Of a DNA stretch of 64,000 bases, positions 7,685 through 17,136 are shown one piece after another. Position 1 is the stretch's first letter. Every line of letters begins with the position of its first letter. Made by a program: the position numbers and the translations under genes. The notes under the pieces are model-generated. The model was not told the origin of the DNA and ran no database searches. It saw only the letters and a program-made list of their open reading frames with translations. Source of the DNA: an uncultured Bacilli bacterium (lineage in GTDB: Bacteria; Bacillota_I; Bacilli_A; RF39; UBA660); assembly GCA_934101595.1 (NCBI GenBank), contig CAKORR010000002.1, forward strand, positions 67,001 through 131,000. The letters are read 5' to 3'.

Positions 7685-9310
7685 ATGGAATATAAAGTGC
7701 TATACAGAAAATATAGGCCAAATAATTTTGATGATATAATTGATCAAGATTATATTATAACTATATTAAAAAACTCACTAAAGAGTAAAAAAACTTCTCA
7801 TGCATATTTATTTTCGGGGCCAAGAGGAACTGGAAAAACAACAACAGCTAAGGTATTTGCTAAGGCTGTTAATTGTCAAAATTTAAAGGATTCAGGGCCA
7901 TGCAATGAATGCGAAAATTGTAAAAATTTTAATAATAATCCTGATATCATTGAGTTAGATGCTGCCTCAAATAATGGTGTCGATGAAATAAGAGAAATTA
8001 TAGATAATGTTAAAGTTGCTCCGACATATTCAAAATATAAAATATATATTATTGATGAAGTTCATATGTTAACAACTAACGCATTTAATGCATTGCTTCT
8101 TACATTAGAAGAACCACCAGCAAATGTGATTTTTATATTAGCAACTACAAATGTTGAAAGCGTTCCGGTTACAATATTATCAAGATGTCAAAGATTTGAT
8201 TTTAAAAGAATTAGTGTTAAAGCTTTAATTGAACGATTGAAATATGTTTGTCAAAAAGAAAATATTAACGCAGAAGAAAATGCACTAGAAGAAATAGCAA
8301 AATTGTCCGATGGTGGAATGAGAGATGCTCTTAGTATATTGGATCAAGTTCAACAAGAAAATAACGTTGTAAATATGGAATGTATAGAAAAAATATACGG
8401 AATAGTACCAGTATATTTGATAGAAAATTTAATATCTTTTTTTAAGAATGACAATATAAATGAAATTGTTGATCTTGTTAATCAATTTAAACAAATGGGG
8501 ATAAATTACAAATCATTAATAAAACAATTAATAGAAAAATTAAAAAAAGAAGCAATTGATTATCTAGAAAATAAAGATTATGATAATTTTACAAAATTTA
8601 AAAATTGCGTTATAGAATTAAATGAAACGCTTAATCATGTTAATGTATATATAGATCCGTACACTATTTTTGAAATGACTATTTTAGGTTTATGCAACAG
8701 TAATTTCACATCCGTGAACAATAAAGTACTTGAAATAACTGATACTAAGAATGAGTTAAAAAAAACAATAGACACTGATAGTAAACAAAATTATTTCCCG
8801 GGAAATAATTTTGAAGACAAAGAACTTGATAGAATCAAAAAAATTAGAATAAATAACTGTTTTGTTAATCCTAAAAAAAGTGTTTTGGAAAATATAAAGC
8901 AAGAATGGGTACAATTTTCAAATATTAACCAGAATTCTCAAGTACTTTCACTTCTTGTTGACGTTGTACCAGTAGCTGCCTCTGATGAGGTTATAATTGT
9001 TTCCACTACATCTAAAGGAACTTGTGAATTATTTAATTTAAATTTAACAAAATTAGAAAATGAATTATTAAAAGAAAGAAATTTGAATCAGAAATTAATA
9101 GCGTTAACTGATAGCGAATGGAAAAAATCACGATCTGAATATGCAACTAATTTAAAAAATGGCTTTAAATATGAATATATTAAAGAAGATGAAGCAAAAA
9201 AGACTTCATTAACCAAAGAGAAAAAAGATACTGAATCATCAAATATAGAGAAACTTGCTCAAGAAATATTTGATAAAGATAAAATAATTATTGAAAAGGA
9301 GAATGAATAA
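7685..9310 (+). CDS. dnaX: DNA polymerase III gamma/tau subunit (clamp loader)
   Basis: The AAA+ motor of the clamp loader, 541 residues. Walker A GPRGTGKT is at 45-52, zinc ligands C64, C73, C76 and C79, Walker B/DEVH near IIDEVHML, and sensor 1 near TTN. AGGAGG precedes the ATG. The C-terminal third is divergent, as is usual for tau. In this linker, residues 369-375 read NYFPGNN and are encoded by a perfect Noc-type palindrome (8786-8813). The stop overlaps the ybaB start as TAATG. Confidence 0.96.
   Translation: MEYKVLYRKYRPNNFDDIIDQDYIITILKNSLKSKKTSHAYLFSGPRGTGKTTTAKVFAKAVNCQNLKDSGPCNECENCKNFNNNPDIIELDAASNNGVDEIREIIDNVKVAPTYSKYKIYIIDEVHMLTTNAFNALLLTLEEPPANVIFILATTNVESVPVTILSRCQRFDFKRISVKALIERLKYVCQKENINAEENALEEIAKLSDGGMRDALSILDQVQQENNVVNMECIEKIYGIVPVYLIENLISFFKNDNINEIVDLVNQFKQMGINYKSLIKQLIEKLKKEAIDYLENKDYDNFTKFKNCVIELNETLNHVNVYIDPYTIFEMTILGLCNSNFTSVNNKVLEITDTKNELKKTIDTDSKQNYFPGNNFEDKELDRIKKIRINNCFVNPKKSVLENIKQEWVQFSNINQNSQVLSLLVDVVPVAASDEVIIVSTTSKGTCELFNLNLTKLENELLKERNLNQKLIALTDSEWKKSRSEYATNLKNGFKYEYIKEDEAKKTSLTKEKKDTESSNIEKLAQEIFDKDKIIIEKENE
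8786..8813. promoter_or_regulatory. Noc-type binding site 2, inside dnaX
   Basis: The 14-bp core ATTTCCCGGGAAAT (8793-8806) lies in a perfect 28-bp palindrome inside the dnaX reading frame, in the variable linker. It is longer than the intergenic copy and is unlikely to arise by chance in so AT-rich a genome. Confidence 0.75.
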
Positions 9311-9606
9311 TGAATATGCAATCAATTATGGCTCAAGCCCAAAAAATGCAAAGAGATATTACTAAAAAGAAAGGTGAGTTAGATAATACCGAATTTACAG
9401 GAAAATCCGAATGGGTAAGTGTTAAATTTAATGGTGCAAAAAAACTTATTGACATTAAGATTATCAAAGAAGGTAACTTAGACGAAGATGATAAGGAAGC
9501 TTTAGAAGATATGTTGAAAATAGCTATAAATGATGCTATGAGTCAAATCGATAAAGCTACTGAAAAAATAATGGGTAATTTAAGTCAATTTGGAGGACTA
9601 TTTTAA
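9310..9606 (+). CDS. ybaB: YbaB/EbfC nucleoid-associated protein
   Basis: A small (98-residue) DNA-binding dimer almost always encoded between dnaX and recR. Family features visible are the N-terminal QSIMAQAQKMQRDI helix, the central GxxxLIDIKI strand and a C-terminal acidic/hydrophobic helix ending MGNLSQFGGLF. It overlaps both neighbours by TAATG junctions, indicating tight co-translation. Confidence 0.93.
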   Translation: MNMQSIMAQAQKMQRDITKKKGELDNTEFTGKSEWVSVKFNGAKKLIDIKIIKEGNLDEDDKEALEDMLKIAINDAMSQIDKATEKIMGNLSQFGGLF

Positions 9607-10205
9607 TGATTTATCCAGAACCTGTAGAATCTTTAATTAAGTTTTATACGCTTCTTCCAGGTGTCGGAGAAAAAACCGCTGAACGTTTAGCACTTGCAAC
9701 ATTAGATATTAATGATGATGACATTGAAAACATGATTAAAAATATTGTTAAAGTTAAGCAGTTAAAGAGATGTGAAATTTGTGGTAACTTATCATTAGAT
9801 AGTATATGTTCAATTTGTAAAGATGATGATAGAGATAAAAATCTAATTTGTGTAATTGAAGATTATAAAAGTATTGCTGCTTTTGAAAAAGCTGGAAACT
9901 ATAAGGGCGTTTATCATGTTCTAGGAGGATTGATTTCTCCTTTAGATGACATTACTCCTGATGATATCAATATTTCTTCACTGGTAAAAAGAGTTAGAAA
10001 TTTGGAAAATCCCGAATTGATAATCGCGTTAAAATCTAGTATTGAAGGCGAAACTACGACGCTTTATATTAAGAAAATATTCGAAGATAAAAATGTGAAT
10101 ATTTCTAGATTATCTTATGGCATTCCAATTGGAGCTGATATTGACTATCTAGATTTTATGACGTTAGACAGAGCGTTGGCAGATCGAAAAAAAATATCAG
10201 AATAA
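9606..10205 (+). CDS. recR: Recombination protein RecR
   Basis: A 199-residue partner of RecF/RecO in gap repair. The N-terminal helix-hairpin-helix (LLPGVGEKTAERLA), zinc finger (CEICGNLSLDSICSIC), TOPRIM domain beginning LICVIEDYKSI and the C-terminal LSYGIPIGADIDYLD segment are all present at expected order and length. It starts in the TAATG overlap with ybaB. Confidence 0.96.
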   Translation: MIYPEPVESLIKFYTLLPGVGEKTAERLALATLDINDDDIENMIKNIVKVKQLKRCEICGNLSLDSICSICKDDDRDKNLICVIEDYKSIAAFEKAGNYKGVYHVLGGLISPLDDITPDDINISSLVKRVRNLENPELIIALKSSIEGETTTLYIKKIFEDKNVNISRLSYGIPIGADIDYLDFMTLDRALADRKKISE

Positions 10206-10245
10206 AAAGAGTTTAAATATCATACCTATTAGTAGAGGTGATATT

Positions 10246-10434
10246 ATGTTTAAGGTGATTCTGAAAATATTAAAAAGATTAGTTTTTTCTTTTTGTTTAT
10301 TATATAGCTTTAATGTTATAGGATCTTCATTAAACATGATCATACCAATTAACTACTTTTCTATAATAACTACTTCCTTTCTTGGTATACCCGGATTGAT
10401 AGGATTGATAGCAGTCAAAATGATAATATATTAA
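10246..10434 (+). CDS. bofA: BofA-family sporulation membrane protein
   Basis: A 62-residue hydrophobic protein with the BofA signature at its C-terminal half (INYFSI then FLGIPGLIGLIAVKM). In B. subtilis BofA inhibits the SpoIVFB protease, delaying pro-sigma-K processing in the mother cell, and likewise follows recR. Two membrane segments are evident. GAGGTGA precedes the ATG at 5-base spacing. Confidence 0.85.
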   Translation: MFKVILKILKRLVFSFCLLYSFNVIGSSLNMIIPINYFSIITTSFLGIPGLIGLIAVKMIIY

Positions 10435-10443
10435 GGAGATAAC

Positions 10444-11226
10444 ATGGCAGTAGATATAATTAAAGTGATTCAAGATAAAATTCGTGAGAGCAAGCTATCT
10501 CACGCTTATTTAATTGAAACAAATAATATCGAAAATACAAGAAATAAAATAAAAAAAATAGTAAAAATGTTAGAATGTCCTAAAACATATAACGATGAAT
10601 GCAGTGATTGTGCTATTTGCAATCTCATTGATAAGAGTAATATGCCTAGTTTGATTTTTATTAATCCGGATGGTATGTCAATTAAAAAAGAGGCTATTAC
10701 CAATTTAATAGATTCTTTTGGCACCAAGCCTGTTATAGCTAAATATAATATATATATTATCAATGAGGCTGATAAATTAAACGCTTCGTCATCAAATGCT
10801 CTTTTGAAATTTTTAGAAGAACCTGATGACGATATAATAGGTTTTTTATTAACAAACGGCGTAGATAAAATGCTTCCTACTATTACTAGTAGATGCCAAA
10901 TTTTTTATGACATATATGATGAAAAAACATCGAGTTCCGTAGATGAAAAAAAATTGGCTGATAAATTATTTAATTGTTCAATGATAGATATTTTAAATAA
11001 TAAAGATATTGCTGATAAAATAGATAGAAATAGTTTAATTAAGGTTTTTGAAGAAATGATAGTTATTTCTAGAAATTCAATAAAAAAAGATTATTGTAAA
11101 AAGAACATAAATAAATTATCAATAATAAGAAAAATCCTTGAGAAAATTAAATTTAATGTTAATATAGAGTTGTTGTTAGATGAATTTGTAATAGAGATGA
11201 GTGAATTAAATGAAAAAAATATATGA
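10444..11226 (+). CDS. holB: DNA polymerase III delta' subunit
   Basis: A clamp-loader subunit of 260 residues. The N-terminal SHAYLIE, the cysteine-containing CPKTYNDECSDCAIC zinc region, IYIINEADKLNASSSNALLKFLEEP and the SRC motif (TITSRCQ) are the delta' pattern. The P-loop is degenerate, as expected for a subunit that does not hydrolyse ATP. AAGGAGA precedes the ATG. Its end overlaps ricT by 17 bases. Confidence 0.92.
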   Translation: MAVDIIKVIQDKIRESKLSHAYLIETNNIENTRNKIKKIVKMLECPKTYNDECSDCAICNLIDKSNMPSLIFINPDGMSIKKEAITNLIDSFGTKPVIAKYNIYIINEADKLNASSSNALLKFLEEPDDDIIGFLLTNGVDKMLPTITSRCQIFYDIYDEKTSSSVDEKKLADKLFNCSMIDILNNKDIADKIDRNSLIKVFEEMIVISRNSIKKDYCKKNINKLSIIRKILEKIKFNVNIELLLDEFVIEMSELNEKNI

Positions 11227-11989
11227 AGTGGTTTTTAAGGAAAAAGGAAAAACTTATTTGTTTTCTCATGATAGTGATATAGAAGTTAATACAAATGTTG
11301 TTGTTGAAACTGAAAAAGGAATGCAATATGCAAAAGTATTAAATCTTGCAAATACTGTAAATATTCCGGAAGAAGATATTAAAGCAATAGTTAGAATAGC
11401 AACAAAGAAGGATTATGATACTTATTTATCTAACGCAAATGAAGCAGGTAAAGCATTAGCAAAGGCCAGAGAGCTTGCAAAATCACTTAACTTAAATATG
11501 AATATAATTAACAGCTTTTATACACTAGATAAAAAGCAATTATTATTTAACTTTATTGCTGATGATAGAATTGATTTTAGGGAACTTGCAAAGAAACTAG
11601 CATCACTTTATAAAACCAGAATTGAATTAAGACAGATCGGAGCTAGAGATAAAGCTAAAGAAATTGGTGGAATAGGACAGTGTGGAAGGCAATTATGTTG
11701 TTCACTGTTCTTAAATCATATTGATTCTGTGTCAATGAATATGGCCAAAAATCAAAATTTGGCTTTGAATCCTTCTAAGATTAATGGCCAATGTTCAAGA
11801 TTACTATGTTGTTTAACTTATGAAGACGAAGAATACAAGAGATGTTCAAAAGGCATGCCTTCAGTTGGGCAAACAGTTACTATTGATGAAGGTAAAGGCC
11901 AGGTAGTGTCAATAAATACATTAAAAAGAGAATATAAAGTGTTAGTTGGTAATAATGTGATTGAGGTTAAGCTAGATAATCATGAATAA
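11210..11989 (+). CDS. ricT: RicT (YaaT), PSP1-domain regulatory iron-sulfur complex protein
   Basis: A 259-residue PSP1 C-terminal-domain protein with cysteine clusters GQCGRQLCC and GQCSRLLCC plus a later ...KRC, matching the Fe-S ligands of RicT. In B. subtilis the RicA-RicF-RicT complex acts with RNase Y in mRNA maturation and promotes sporulation and competence. It overlaps holB at its start and trmN6 at its end by 8 bases. YabA, which follows ricT in B. subtilis, is absent. Confidence 0.92.
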   Translation: MKKIYEVVFKEKGKTYLFSHDSDIEVNTNVVVETEKGMQYAKVLNLANTVNIPEEDIKAIVRIATKKDYDTYLSNANEAGKALAKARELAKSLNLNMNIINSFYTLDKKQLLFNFIADDRIDFRELAKKLASLYKTRIELRQIGARDKAKEIGGIGQCGRQLCCSLFLNHIDSVSMNMAKNQNLALNPSKINGQCSRLLCCLTYEDEEYKRCSKGMPSVGQTVTIDEGKGQVVSINTLKREYKVLVGNNVIEVKLDNHE

Positions 11990-12680
11990 AGTACTTAATG
12001 ATTTATATGACTATGGATTAAAAATTTATCAAGATTGTGATGGCTTTAAATTTTCACTAGATTCCATACTTTTGGCCGAGGCCGTAAAATTGAAAAAGAA
12101 TGATGTGCTTTTAGATTTTTGCTCCGGAACTGCACCTGTATTATTGATTTTATCCACAAAATACTCAAATAAAATGTATGGTATTGAGCTCCAAAAAGAA
12201 ATTTGTGATCTAGCACGTGAAAATATAGAAATTAATAATCTAGAAAGTCAAATAAGTATCATTAATGACAACATTAAGAATTCACTAAATTATTTCCCGG
12301 GAAATAATTTAGATGTAATTACTTGTAATCCCCCTTTTTTTAAAGTAAATGATACTGCGCTTATAAACAAAAACTTAACAAAAGCAATCTCGCGCCATGA
12401 ATTGGCCGCATCCCTCGAAGATTATATAAATATGGCATACAAACTATTAAAGTCAAATGGAACATTATATTTTATCTATCGAGTTGAAAGATTGCAGGAG
12501 TTGTTTTGCTATTTATCTAATTATAGTTTCTCTGTAAAAGAATTGATATTTTTTAAAACAAATGAAGCAAAAAATGAAATAACTATGGTTTTAATAAAAG
12601 CTGTAAAAAATGGTAATATTGGTTTGAAAACCAGAGTTGTTGAAACATATCGAAATTTATCATATAAAAATATAATATGA
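11982..12680 (+). CDS. tRNA1(Val) (adenine(37)-N6)-methyltransferase-like protein
   Basis: A class I SAM methyltransferase of 232 residues, syntenic with B. subtilis yabB/trmN6. Motif I is DFCSGTAPV and the N6-adenine catalytic motif is NPPF (in VITCNPPFFK). Between them residues 103-109 read NYFPGNN, encoded by a Noc-type palindrome (12285-12312). Translation initiates inside the last codons of ricT. Confidence 0.88.
   Translation: MNKVLNDLYDYGLKIYQDCDGFKFSLDSILLAEAVKLKKNDVLLDFCSGTAPVLLILSTKYSNKMYGIELQKEICDLARENIEINNLESQISIINDNIKNSLNYFPGNNLDVITCNPPFFKVNDTALINKNLTKAISRHELAASLEDYINMAYKLLKSNGTLYFIYRVERLQELFCYLSNYSFSVKELIFFKTNEAKNEITMVLIKAVKNGNIGLKTRVVETYRNLSYKNII
12285..12312. promoter_or_regulatory. 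Noc-type binding site 3, inside the methyltransferase gene
   Basis: The core ATTTCCCGGGAAAT (12292-12305) again lies in a perfect 28-bp palindrome, in the same reading frame and giving the same peptide, NYFPGNN, as the site in dnaX. Confidence 0.75.
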
Positions 12681-12693
12681 AAGGAATCGCTAT

Positions 12694-13245
12694 ATGAAGT
12701 TAATTGTAGGATTAGGAAATCCGGGCAAAGAATATTTAAATACTCGTCACAACGTTGGTTTTATGTGTGTTGATAACTATGTTGATAACTTATCTTGGCA
12801 TAATAAATTTAAAGGCTTAGTTGCTGAGAAAATGATTAATGGTGAAAAGATATTATTCTTAAAGCCCCTAACTTTTATGAATCTATCTGGTGAATCTGTA
12901 CAATTGATAGTTAAATACTATAACATTGATTTAAAAGATATTTTGATAATTCATGATGATTTAGATTTAGCTCTGGGATTCTATAAATTAAAAGTAAACA
13001 GTTCTAGTGGGGGCCATAATGGAATTAAGTCTATAATTGAAATGCTAAAAGCAAATAGTTTTGCACGTTTAAAAATTGGAATAAGTCATGATCATAGTGT
13101 AGACACAAAAGATTATGTTCTTGGTAAATTTTCGACTAGTGAATTAGAAATTCTTAATAGAACCATCCAAAGAAGCAAAGATATAATAGATTGCTATATC
13201 AAATACGGAATAGAAAAGACAATGAATATCTATAATACTAAATAG
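12694..13245 (+). CDS. pth: Peptidyl-tRNA hydrolase
   Basis: Releases tRNA from prematurely dissociated peptidyl-tRNA. A 183-residue protein with GLGNPGKEY (N9), the catalytic histidine H19 in TRHNVGF, FLKPLTFMNLSG, HDDLDL and GHNGIKSI. AAGGAAT precedes the ATG. It pairs with mfd as in Bacillus, although spoVG is not directly upstream here. Confidence 0.96.
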   Translation: MKLIVGLGNPGKEYLNTRHNVGFMCVDNYVDNLSWHNKFKGLVAEKMINGEKILFLKPLTFMNLSGESVQLIVKYYNIDLKDILIIHDDLDLALGFYKLKVNSSSGGHNGIKSIIEMLKANSFARLKIGISHDHSVDTKDYVLGKFSTSELEILNRTIQRSKDIIDCYIKYGIEKTMNIYNTK

Positions 13246-13253
13246 AGGATACT

Positions 13254-16200
13254 ATGAATTTTATAAGTGACTATATAAAAATCGAAAATAATAGGGTAAT
13301 ATCAGGTTTAACGAGTGAGTTAAACATTTTTTGCGTTTTAAAAGCTTTTGAAGAAAGTAAAAAAAATGTATTAGTTCTAGTCGGATCTTTATATGAAGCT
13401 AATCGTTTATACAAAGACTTACTAACCCACACTAATCAAGTATTACTTTATCCAATGGATGAGCTTCCTAGCATTGTGGCACTTGCTACTTCACCAGAAT
13501 TAAAAATAAATCGTTTGGAAACACTTGATAAGATTAAATCTGATAATCATTTTATAATTGTTACAAATTTACTTGGATTTATAAAAAAAATTCCCAACTA
13601 TAAAGAAAATTCTGAATTTAAAATTAAAGTGGGTAGTTTAATTAAAAGAAATGATTTTCTTAGTATTATTGAAAAATATGGATATAAACGTGAATCCATT
13701 GTAACAAGTACTGGTGAGTATGCGGTTAGAGGCTATGTAATAGATATTTTTCCTTTTCAAGAAATTCATCCTATTCGATTTGAATTTTTTGGCGATGAAG
13801 TTGAATCAATACGGTTTTTTGATGAAAATACTCAAATATCTAATGAAAGTCTTAACTCTGCAACTATTAAAGTTATAGATGAAGTAACAACTGAAGATAT
13901 GATAAGTCTGTATGACTATGCAAAAATGCCATTTTTAATAGTTTATGACATTGATAAATTAAAAACACTTTATAAGAAGTTTAATGACGATTTAATTGAA
14001 GTACGAAAAGATGGTGATACAACATCGTTATCTTTTACTGATTATTCAACAACATCTGTAAAAGAAAAAGTCTTTATTAATACCATAGATAATTACGAAA
14101 ATGCTATATCTAAAGAAATAACAAACTATAATGGCAATTTTGATTTACTAAAAAAGGATGTTAATGATTGGGTTAGATCAGGGAAAAAAATATTTTTTTG
14201 CTTTTCTAAAAAATCTCAAATTGAAATAATTAAGAATGAAGTTACGGAAAATGCCACTTTTATTCAAAAAAGAATAAATCATGGATTTATTATAGATAAA
14301 TATGTTATAATTTCTGAAAATGATATAGAACAAACTAATAATACTGAAATTAAGTATAAAAATAATTTCCACTTAGGAAGAAAAGTAAAAGATTATAACC
14401 AATTAGAAATCGGTGATTATGTTGTTCATTTAAAACATGGCATAGGAATTTATAATGGGCTTATAACTTTAGAAAAAAATGGTCTTAAGAAGGATTATAT
14501 CCAGATTAATTATTTTGGAAATGATAAAATATATATACCTGTAGAAAAAATTAGTAATATATATAAATATTCTGCTAAAGATGGAATGAAGCCAAAAGTT
14601 AATAAATTAAACTCAACTAGTTGGCAAAAAACCAAAAATTCGGTTCGAAAACGAATTAAGGATATTTCAGATGAGTTAATAAAACTTTATGCTGCTCGAT
14701 CAAAAATTAAAAAAGATCCTTATAAAACTTATGTTGAGGAAGAAATGTTTGCGGAATCTTTTCCATATACTGAAACTGATGATCAAGCTAAGGCAATTTT
14801 AGAAATAGACAATGATTTAAAAGCTACAAAACCCATGGATCGTTTGCTATGCGGCGATGTTGGATTCGGAAAAACTGAAGTTGCTTTTAGAGCTATGTTT
14901 AAAACAGTTTTAAATAATAAACAAGTTTTCTACTTATGCCCAACTACTATATTATCGAAGCAACAATATTTGTCTGCTATAAATCGTTTTAAAGATTACC
15001 CTATAGAAATTGCATTATTAAATCGTTTTACTAGTAAAAAGGATACTGAAAGAATAATCGAAAATTTAAAGCGAGGTCGCATTGATATTGTAATTGGTAC
15101 TCATAGGTTATTAAGTAAGGATATTGAATTTAAAGATTTGGGTTTATTAATTGTCGATGAGGAGCAACGTTTTGGTGTTACTCACAAGGAACGTTTAAAG
15201 GAATTCAAAAATGATGTTAACGTTTTAACTTTATCTGCAACTCCAATTCCTCGAACCATGAAAATGGCTATGAGTGGATTAAGAGACTTGTCAATAATAG
15301 ATACTCCACCTGTTAATAGATATCCGATACAAACATATGTAATGGCTGAAAATGATTTTATCCTAAAAGATGCAATATACAAGGAATTATCTAGAAATGG
15401 CCAAATATTTATATTATATAATAATATTTCTCTTATAAATGACCAGTGTGATAGGCTAAATAGATTAATACCCGAAGCTAGAATAAGAGTGGCTCACGGT
15501 CGAATGAAAAAAGAAGAAATTGAAAACGTAATGGATGATTTTGTGAGTCATCAATTTGATATTTTACTATGTACGACAATAATCGAAACGGGTATTGATA
15601 TACCAAACTGCAACACCTTAATAGTTTTTGATGCTGATCATTTTGGACTCAGCCAACTATATCAATTAAGAGGAAGAGTTGGTCGAAGTGATAAAATTGC
15701 GTTTGCTTACCTCTTTTATAAAAAAACAAAACTCTTAAATGATATAGCAGTAAAAAGACTGAATGCTATAAAAGAATTTACCGAACTTGGTAGTGGCTAC
15801 AAAATAGCAATGAGGGATTTATCAATAAGAGGTGCCGGAGATCTTCTTGGTAGTGAACAAGCCGGATTTGTGGATGCGGTTGGGATAACTCTATATTTAA
15901 AAATGGTTGATGACGAAGTAAAAAGAAGTAAGGGAGAGTTAATATTAGAGGAAGACGAAGAAAATGATAATCAAAGTTTAGTTCAGGTTGATACTCATAT
16001 TAGTAATGAATATGTAAGTGACGAAGATTTAAAAATAGAAATACATAAAAAAATTAATGAAATTGATTCTTATGCATCTCTGGTAAATGTTAAAAACGAA
16101 TTAGAGGATAGATTTGGAAAAGTAAGTCAGGAATTACTTATTTATATGTACGAGGAATGGTTTGAAAAGATAGCAAAAAGGCTTAATATTAAGCGGGTTG

Positions 16201-16424
16201 TTCAAAATGATCGATTTATTGAAATTGAGCTACCTCCCGAAGTCTCTTCAAAAATCAAAGGCGATAAATTGTTTTTAGAGGCGTATTCAATTACTCCGAA
16301 ATTTCAATTAAAATATTTTAATAAAAGAATTATAATTTCTTTGCCAATTAAGCAAGTGGAAAAGCATTTCTTAATATATATAATTCCACTAATGGATAAA
16401 ATTTTGTGTCAAGTAAATAATTGA
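13254..16424 (+). CDS. mfd: Transcription-repair coupling factor
   Basis: An ATP-dependent translocase that removes stalled RNA polymerase and recruits UvrA. At 1056 residues it is somewhat shorter than the usual 1150 or so. The N-terminal UvrB-like region (STGEYAVRGYVIDIFP), RNAP-interaction region (GDYVVHLKHGIGIYNGL), Walker A GDVGFGKT near 533, DEEQ box near 636, helicase motif QLRGRVGRS, and TRG segment are in order. It starts 8 bases after pth. Confidence 0.96.
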   Translation: MNFISDYIKIENNRVISGLTSELNIFCVLKAFEESKKNVLVLVGSLYEANRLYKDLLTHTNQVLLYPMDELPSIVALATSPELKINRLETLDKIKSDNHFIIVTNLLGFIKKIPNYKENSEFKIKVGSLIKRNDFLSIIEKYGYKRESIVTSTGEYAVRGYVIDIFPFQEIHPIRFEFFGDEVESIRFFDENTQISNESLNSATIKVIDEVTTEDMISLYDYAKMPFLIVYDIDKLKTLYKKFNDDLIEVRKDGDTTSLSFTDYSTTSVKEKVFINTIDNYENAISKEITNYNGNFDLLKKDVNDWVRSGKKIFFCFSKKSQIEIIKNEVTENATFIQKRINHGFIIDKYVIISENDIEQTNNTEIKYKNNFHLGRKVKDYNQLEIGDYVVHLKHGIGIYNGLITLEKNGLKKDYIQINYFGNDKIYIPVEKISNIYKYSAKDGMKPKVNKLNSTSWQKTKNSVRKRIKDISDELIKLYAARSKIKKDPYKTYVEEEMFAESFPYTETDDQAKAILEIDNDLKATKPMDRLLCGDVGFGKTEVAFRAMFKTVLNNKQVFYLCPTTILSKQQYLSAINRFKDYPIEIALLNRFTSKKDTERIIENLKRGRIDIVIGTHRLLSKDIEFKDLGLLIVDEEQRFGVTHKERLKEFKNDVNVLTLSATPIPRTMKMAMSGLRDLSIIDTPPVNRYPIQTYVMAENDFILKDAIYKELSRNGQIFILYNNISLINDQCDRLNRLIPEARIRVAHGRMKKEEIENVMDDFVSHQFDILLCTTIIETGIDIPNCNTLIVFDADHFGLSQLYQLRGRVGRSDKIAFAYLFYKKTKLLNDIAVKRLNAIKEFTELGSGYKIAMRDLSIRGAGDLLGSEQAGFVDAVGITLYLKMVDDEVKRSKGELILEEDEENDNQSLVQVDTHISNEYVSDEDLKIEIHKKINEIDSYASLVNVKNELEDRFGKVSQELLIYMYEEWFEKIAKRLNIKRVVQNDRFIEIELPPEVSSKIKGDKLFLEAYSITPKFQLKYFNKRIIISLPIKQVEKHFLIYIIPLMDKILCQVNN

Positions 16425-16462
16425 TTTTTTGGGAATGTTCCATTCTTAACGAATTGTTTACA

Positions 16463-16500
16463 AATTAAAAAAATATTGGGAATAGTCCCAATATTTTTTA
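16463..16500. terminator. Bidirectional terminator between mfd and ppa
   Basis: An 11-bp perfect stem, AAATATTGGGA (16471-16481) with TCCCAATATTT (16486-16496), has an A-tract on the left and a T-tract on the right, so it can stop the converging mfd and ppa transcripts. Confidence 0.85.
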
Positions 16501-16532
16501 GTTATCAACATTCATGCAAATGTCAAACAATA

Positions 16533-17027
16533 TTATTTGACAGTATTTTTACTATCTTCAAATCTTTTTTTGCATTCTTCTATTAAAACCTTAGTTTCTT
16601 CAAGTCCATGAAGTTCTCCAATTTCAACTTGAATGTCTTGTAAATGTTTATAAGTTTTGAAAAACTCTTTTATTTCTTTAATAGTATGCTCAGGTAAATC
16701 TTCAAGTTTTTGAATATGATTCCATCTTGGATCACTATTAACAACTGATATGACTTTTTCGTCATTATCACCGTTATCAACAATATCAAGATATCCTAAA
16801 ACTCTAGATTCTATGATACATCCCGGAAATGTTTCGGTACTTGATAACACTAGTATATCTAATGGGTCTCCATCATCCGCAAGTGTATTTTCAATGTAAC
16901 CATATTCACATGGATAACCAACACTACTGTATAATACTCTGTTTAATCTTATTTTTCCTGTGTTATGATCGACTTCATATTTATTTCTAGTTCCCATTGG
17001 AATTTCAACGATTGCATCAATTAACAT
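16533..17027 (-). CDS. ppa: Inorganic pyrophosphatase, family I
   Basis: Hydrolyses pyrophosphate in the cytoplasm. A 164-residue protein with the family I features EIPMGTRNKYEVD, a YPCEYGYI segment and the signature DGDPLDILVL. The ATG complementary to 17025-17027 is chosen because GGAAAG precedes it and the protein then has the family's normal length; a longer frame would run into the divergent spoVT gene. Most Bacilli have the family II enzyme, so family I is worth noting. Confidence 0.95.
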   Translation of the reverse strand: MLIDAIVEIPMGTRNKYEVDHNTGKIRLNRVLYSSVGYPCEYGYIENTLADDGDPLDILVLSSTETFPGCIIESRVLGYLDIVDNGDNDEKVISVVNSDPRWNHIQKLEDLPEHTIKEIKEFFKTYKHLQDIQVEIGELHGLEETKVLIEECKKRFEDSKNTVK

Positions 17028-17136
17028 ATACTTTCCTTCTTTCTTTACGATATTATAATAACATAAATAAAAATAGTCAAATATAAGTATATATTTTTTG
17101 TAATCGCAAAAAATATTATTAGAATGGAGTGAAGTG

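Noticed and set aside
9189..9200. A AAA AAG slippery heptamer in dnaX, as used for the gamma subunit in E. coli
   Set aside because: It lies near codon 503 of 541, a -1 shift would only change the last few dozen residues, and A-runs are common in this genome. No downstream stem or upstream stimulator was seen.
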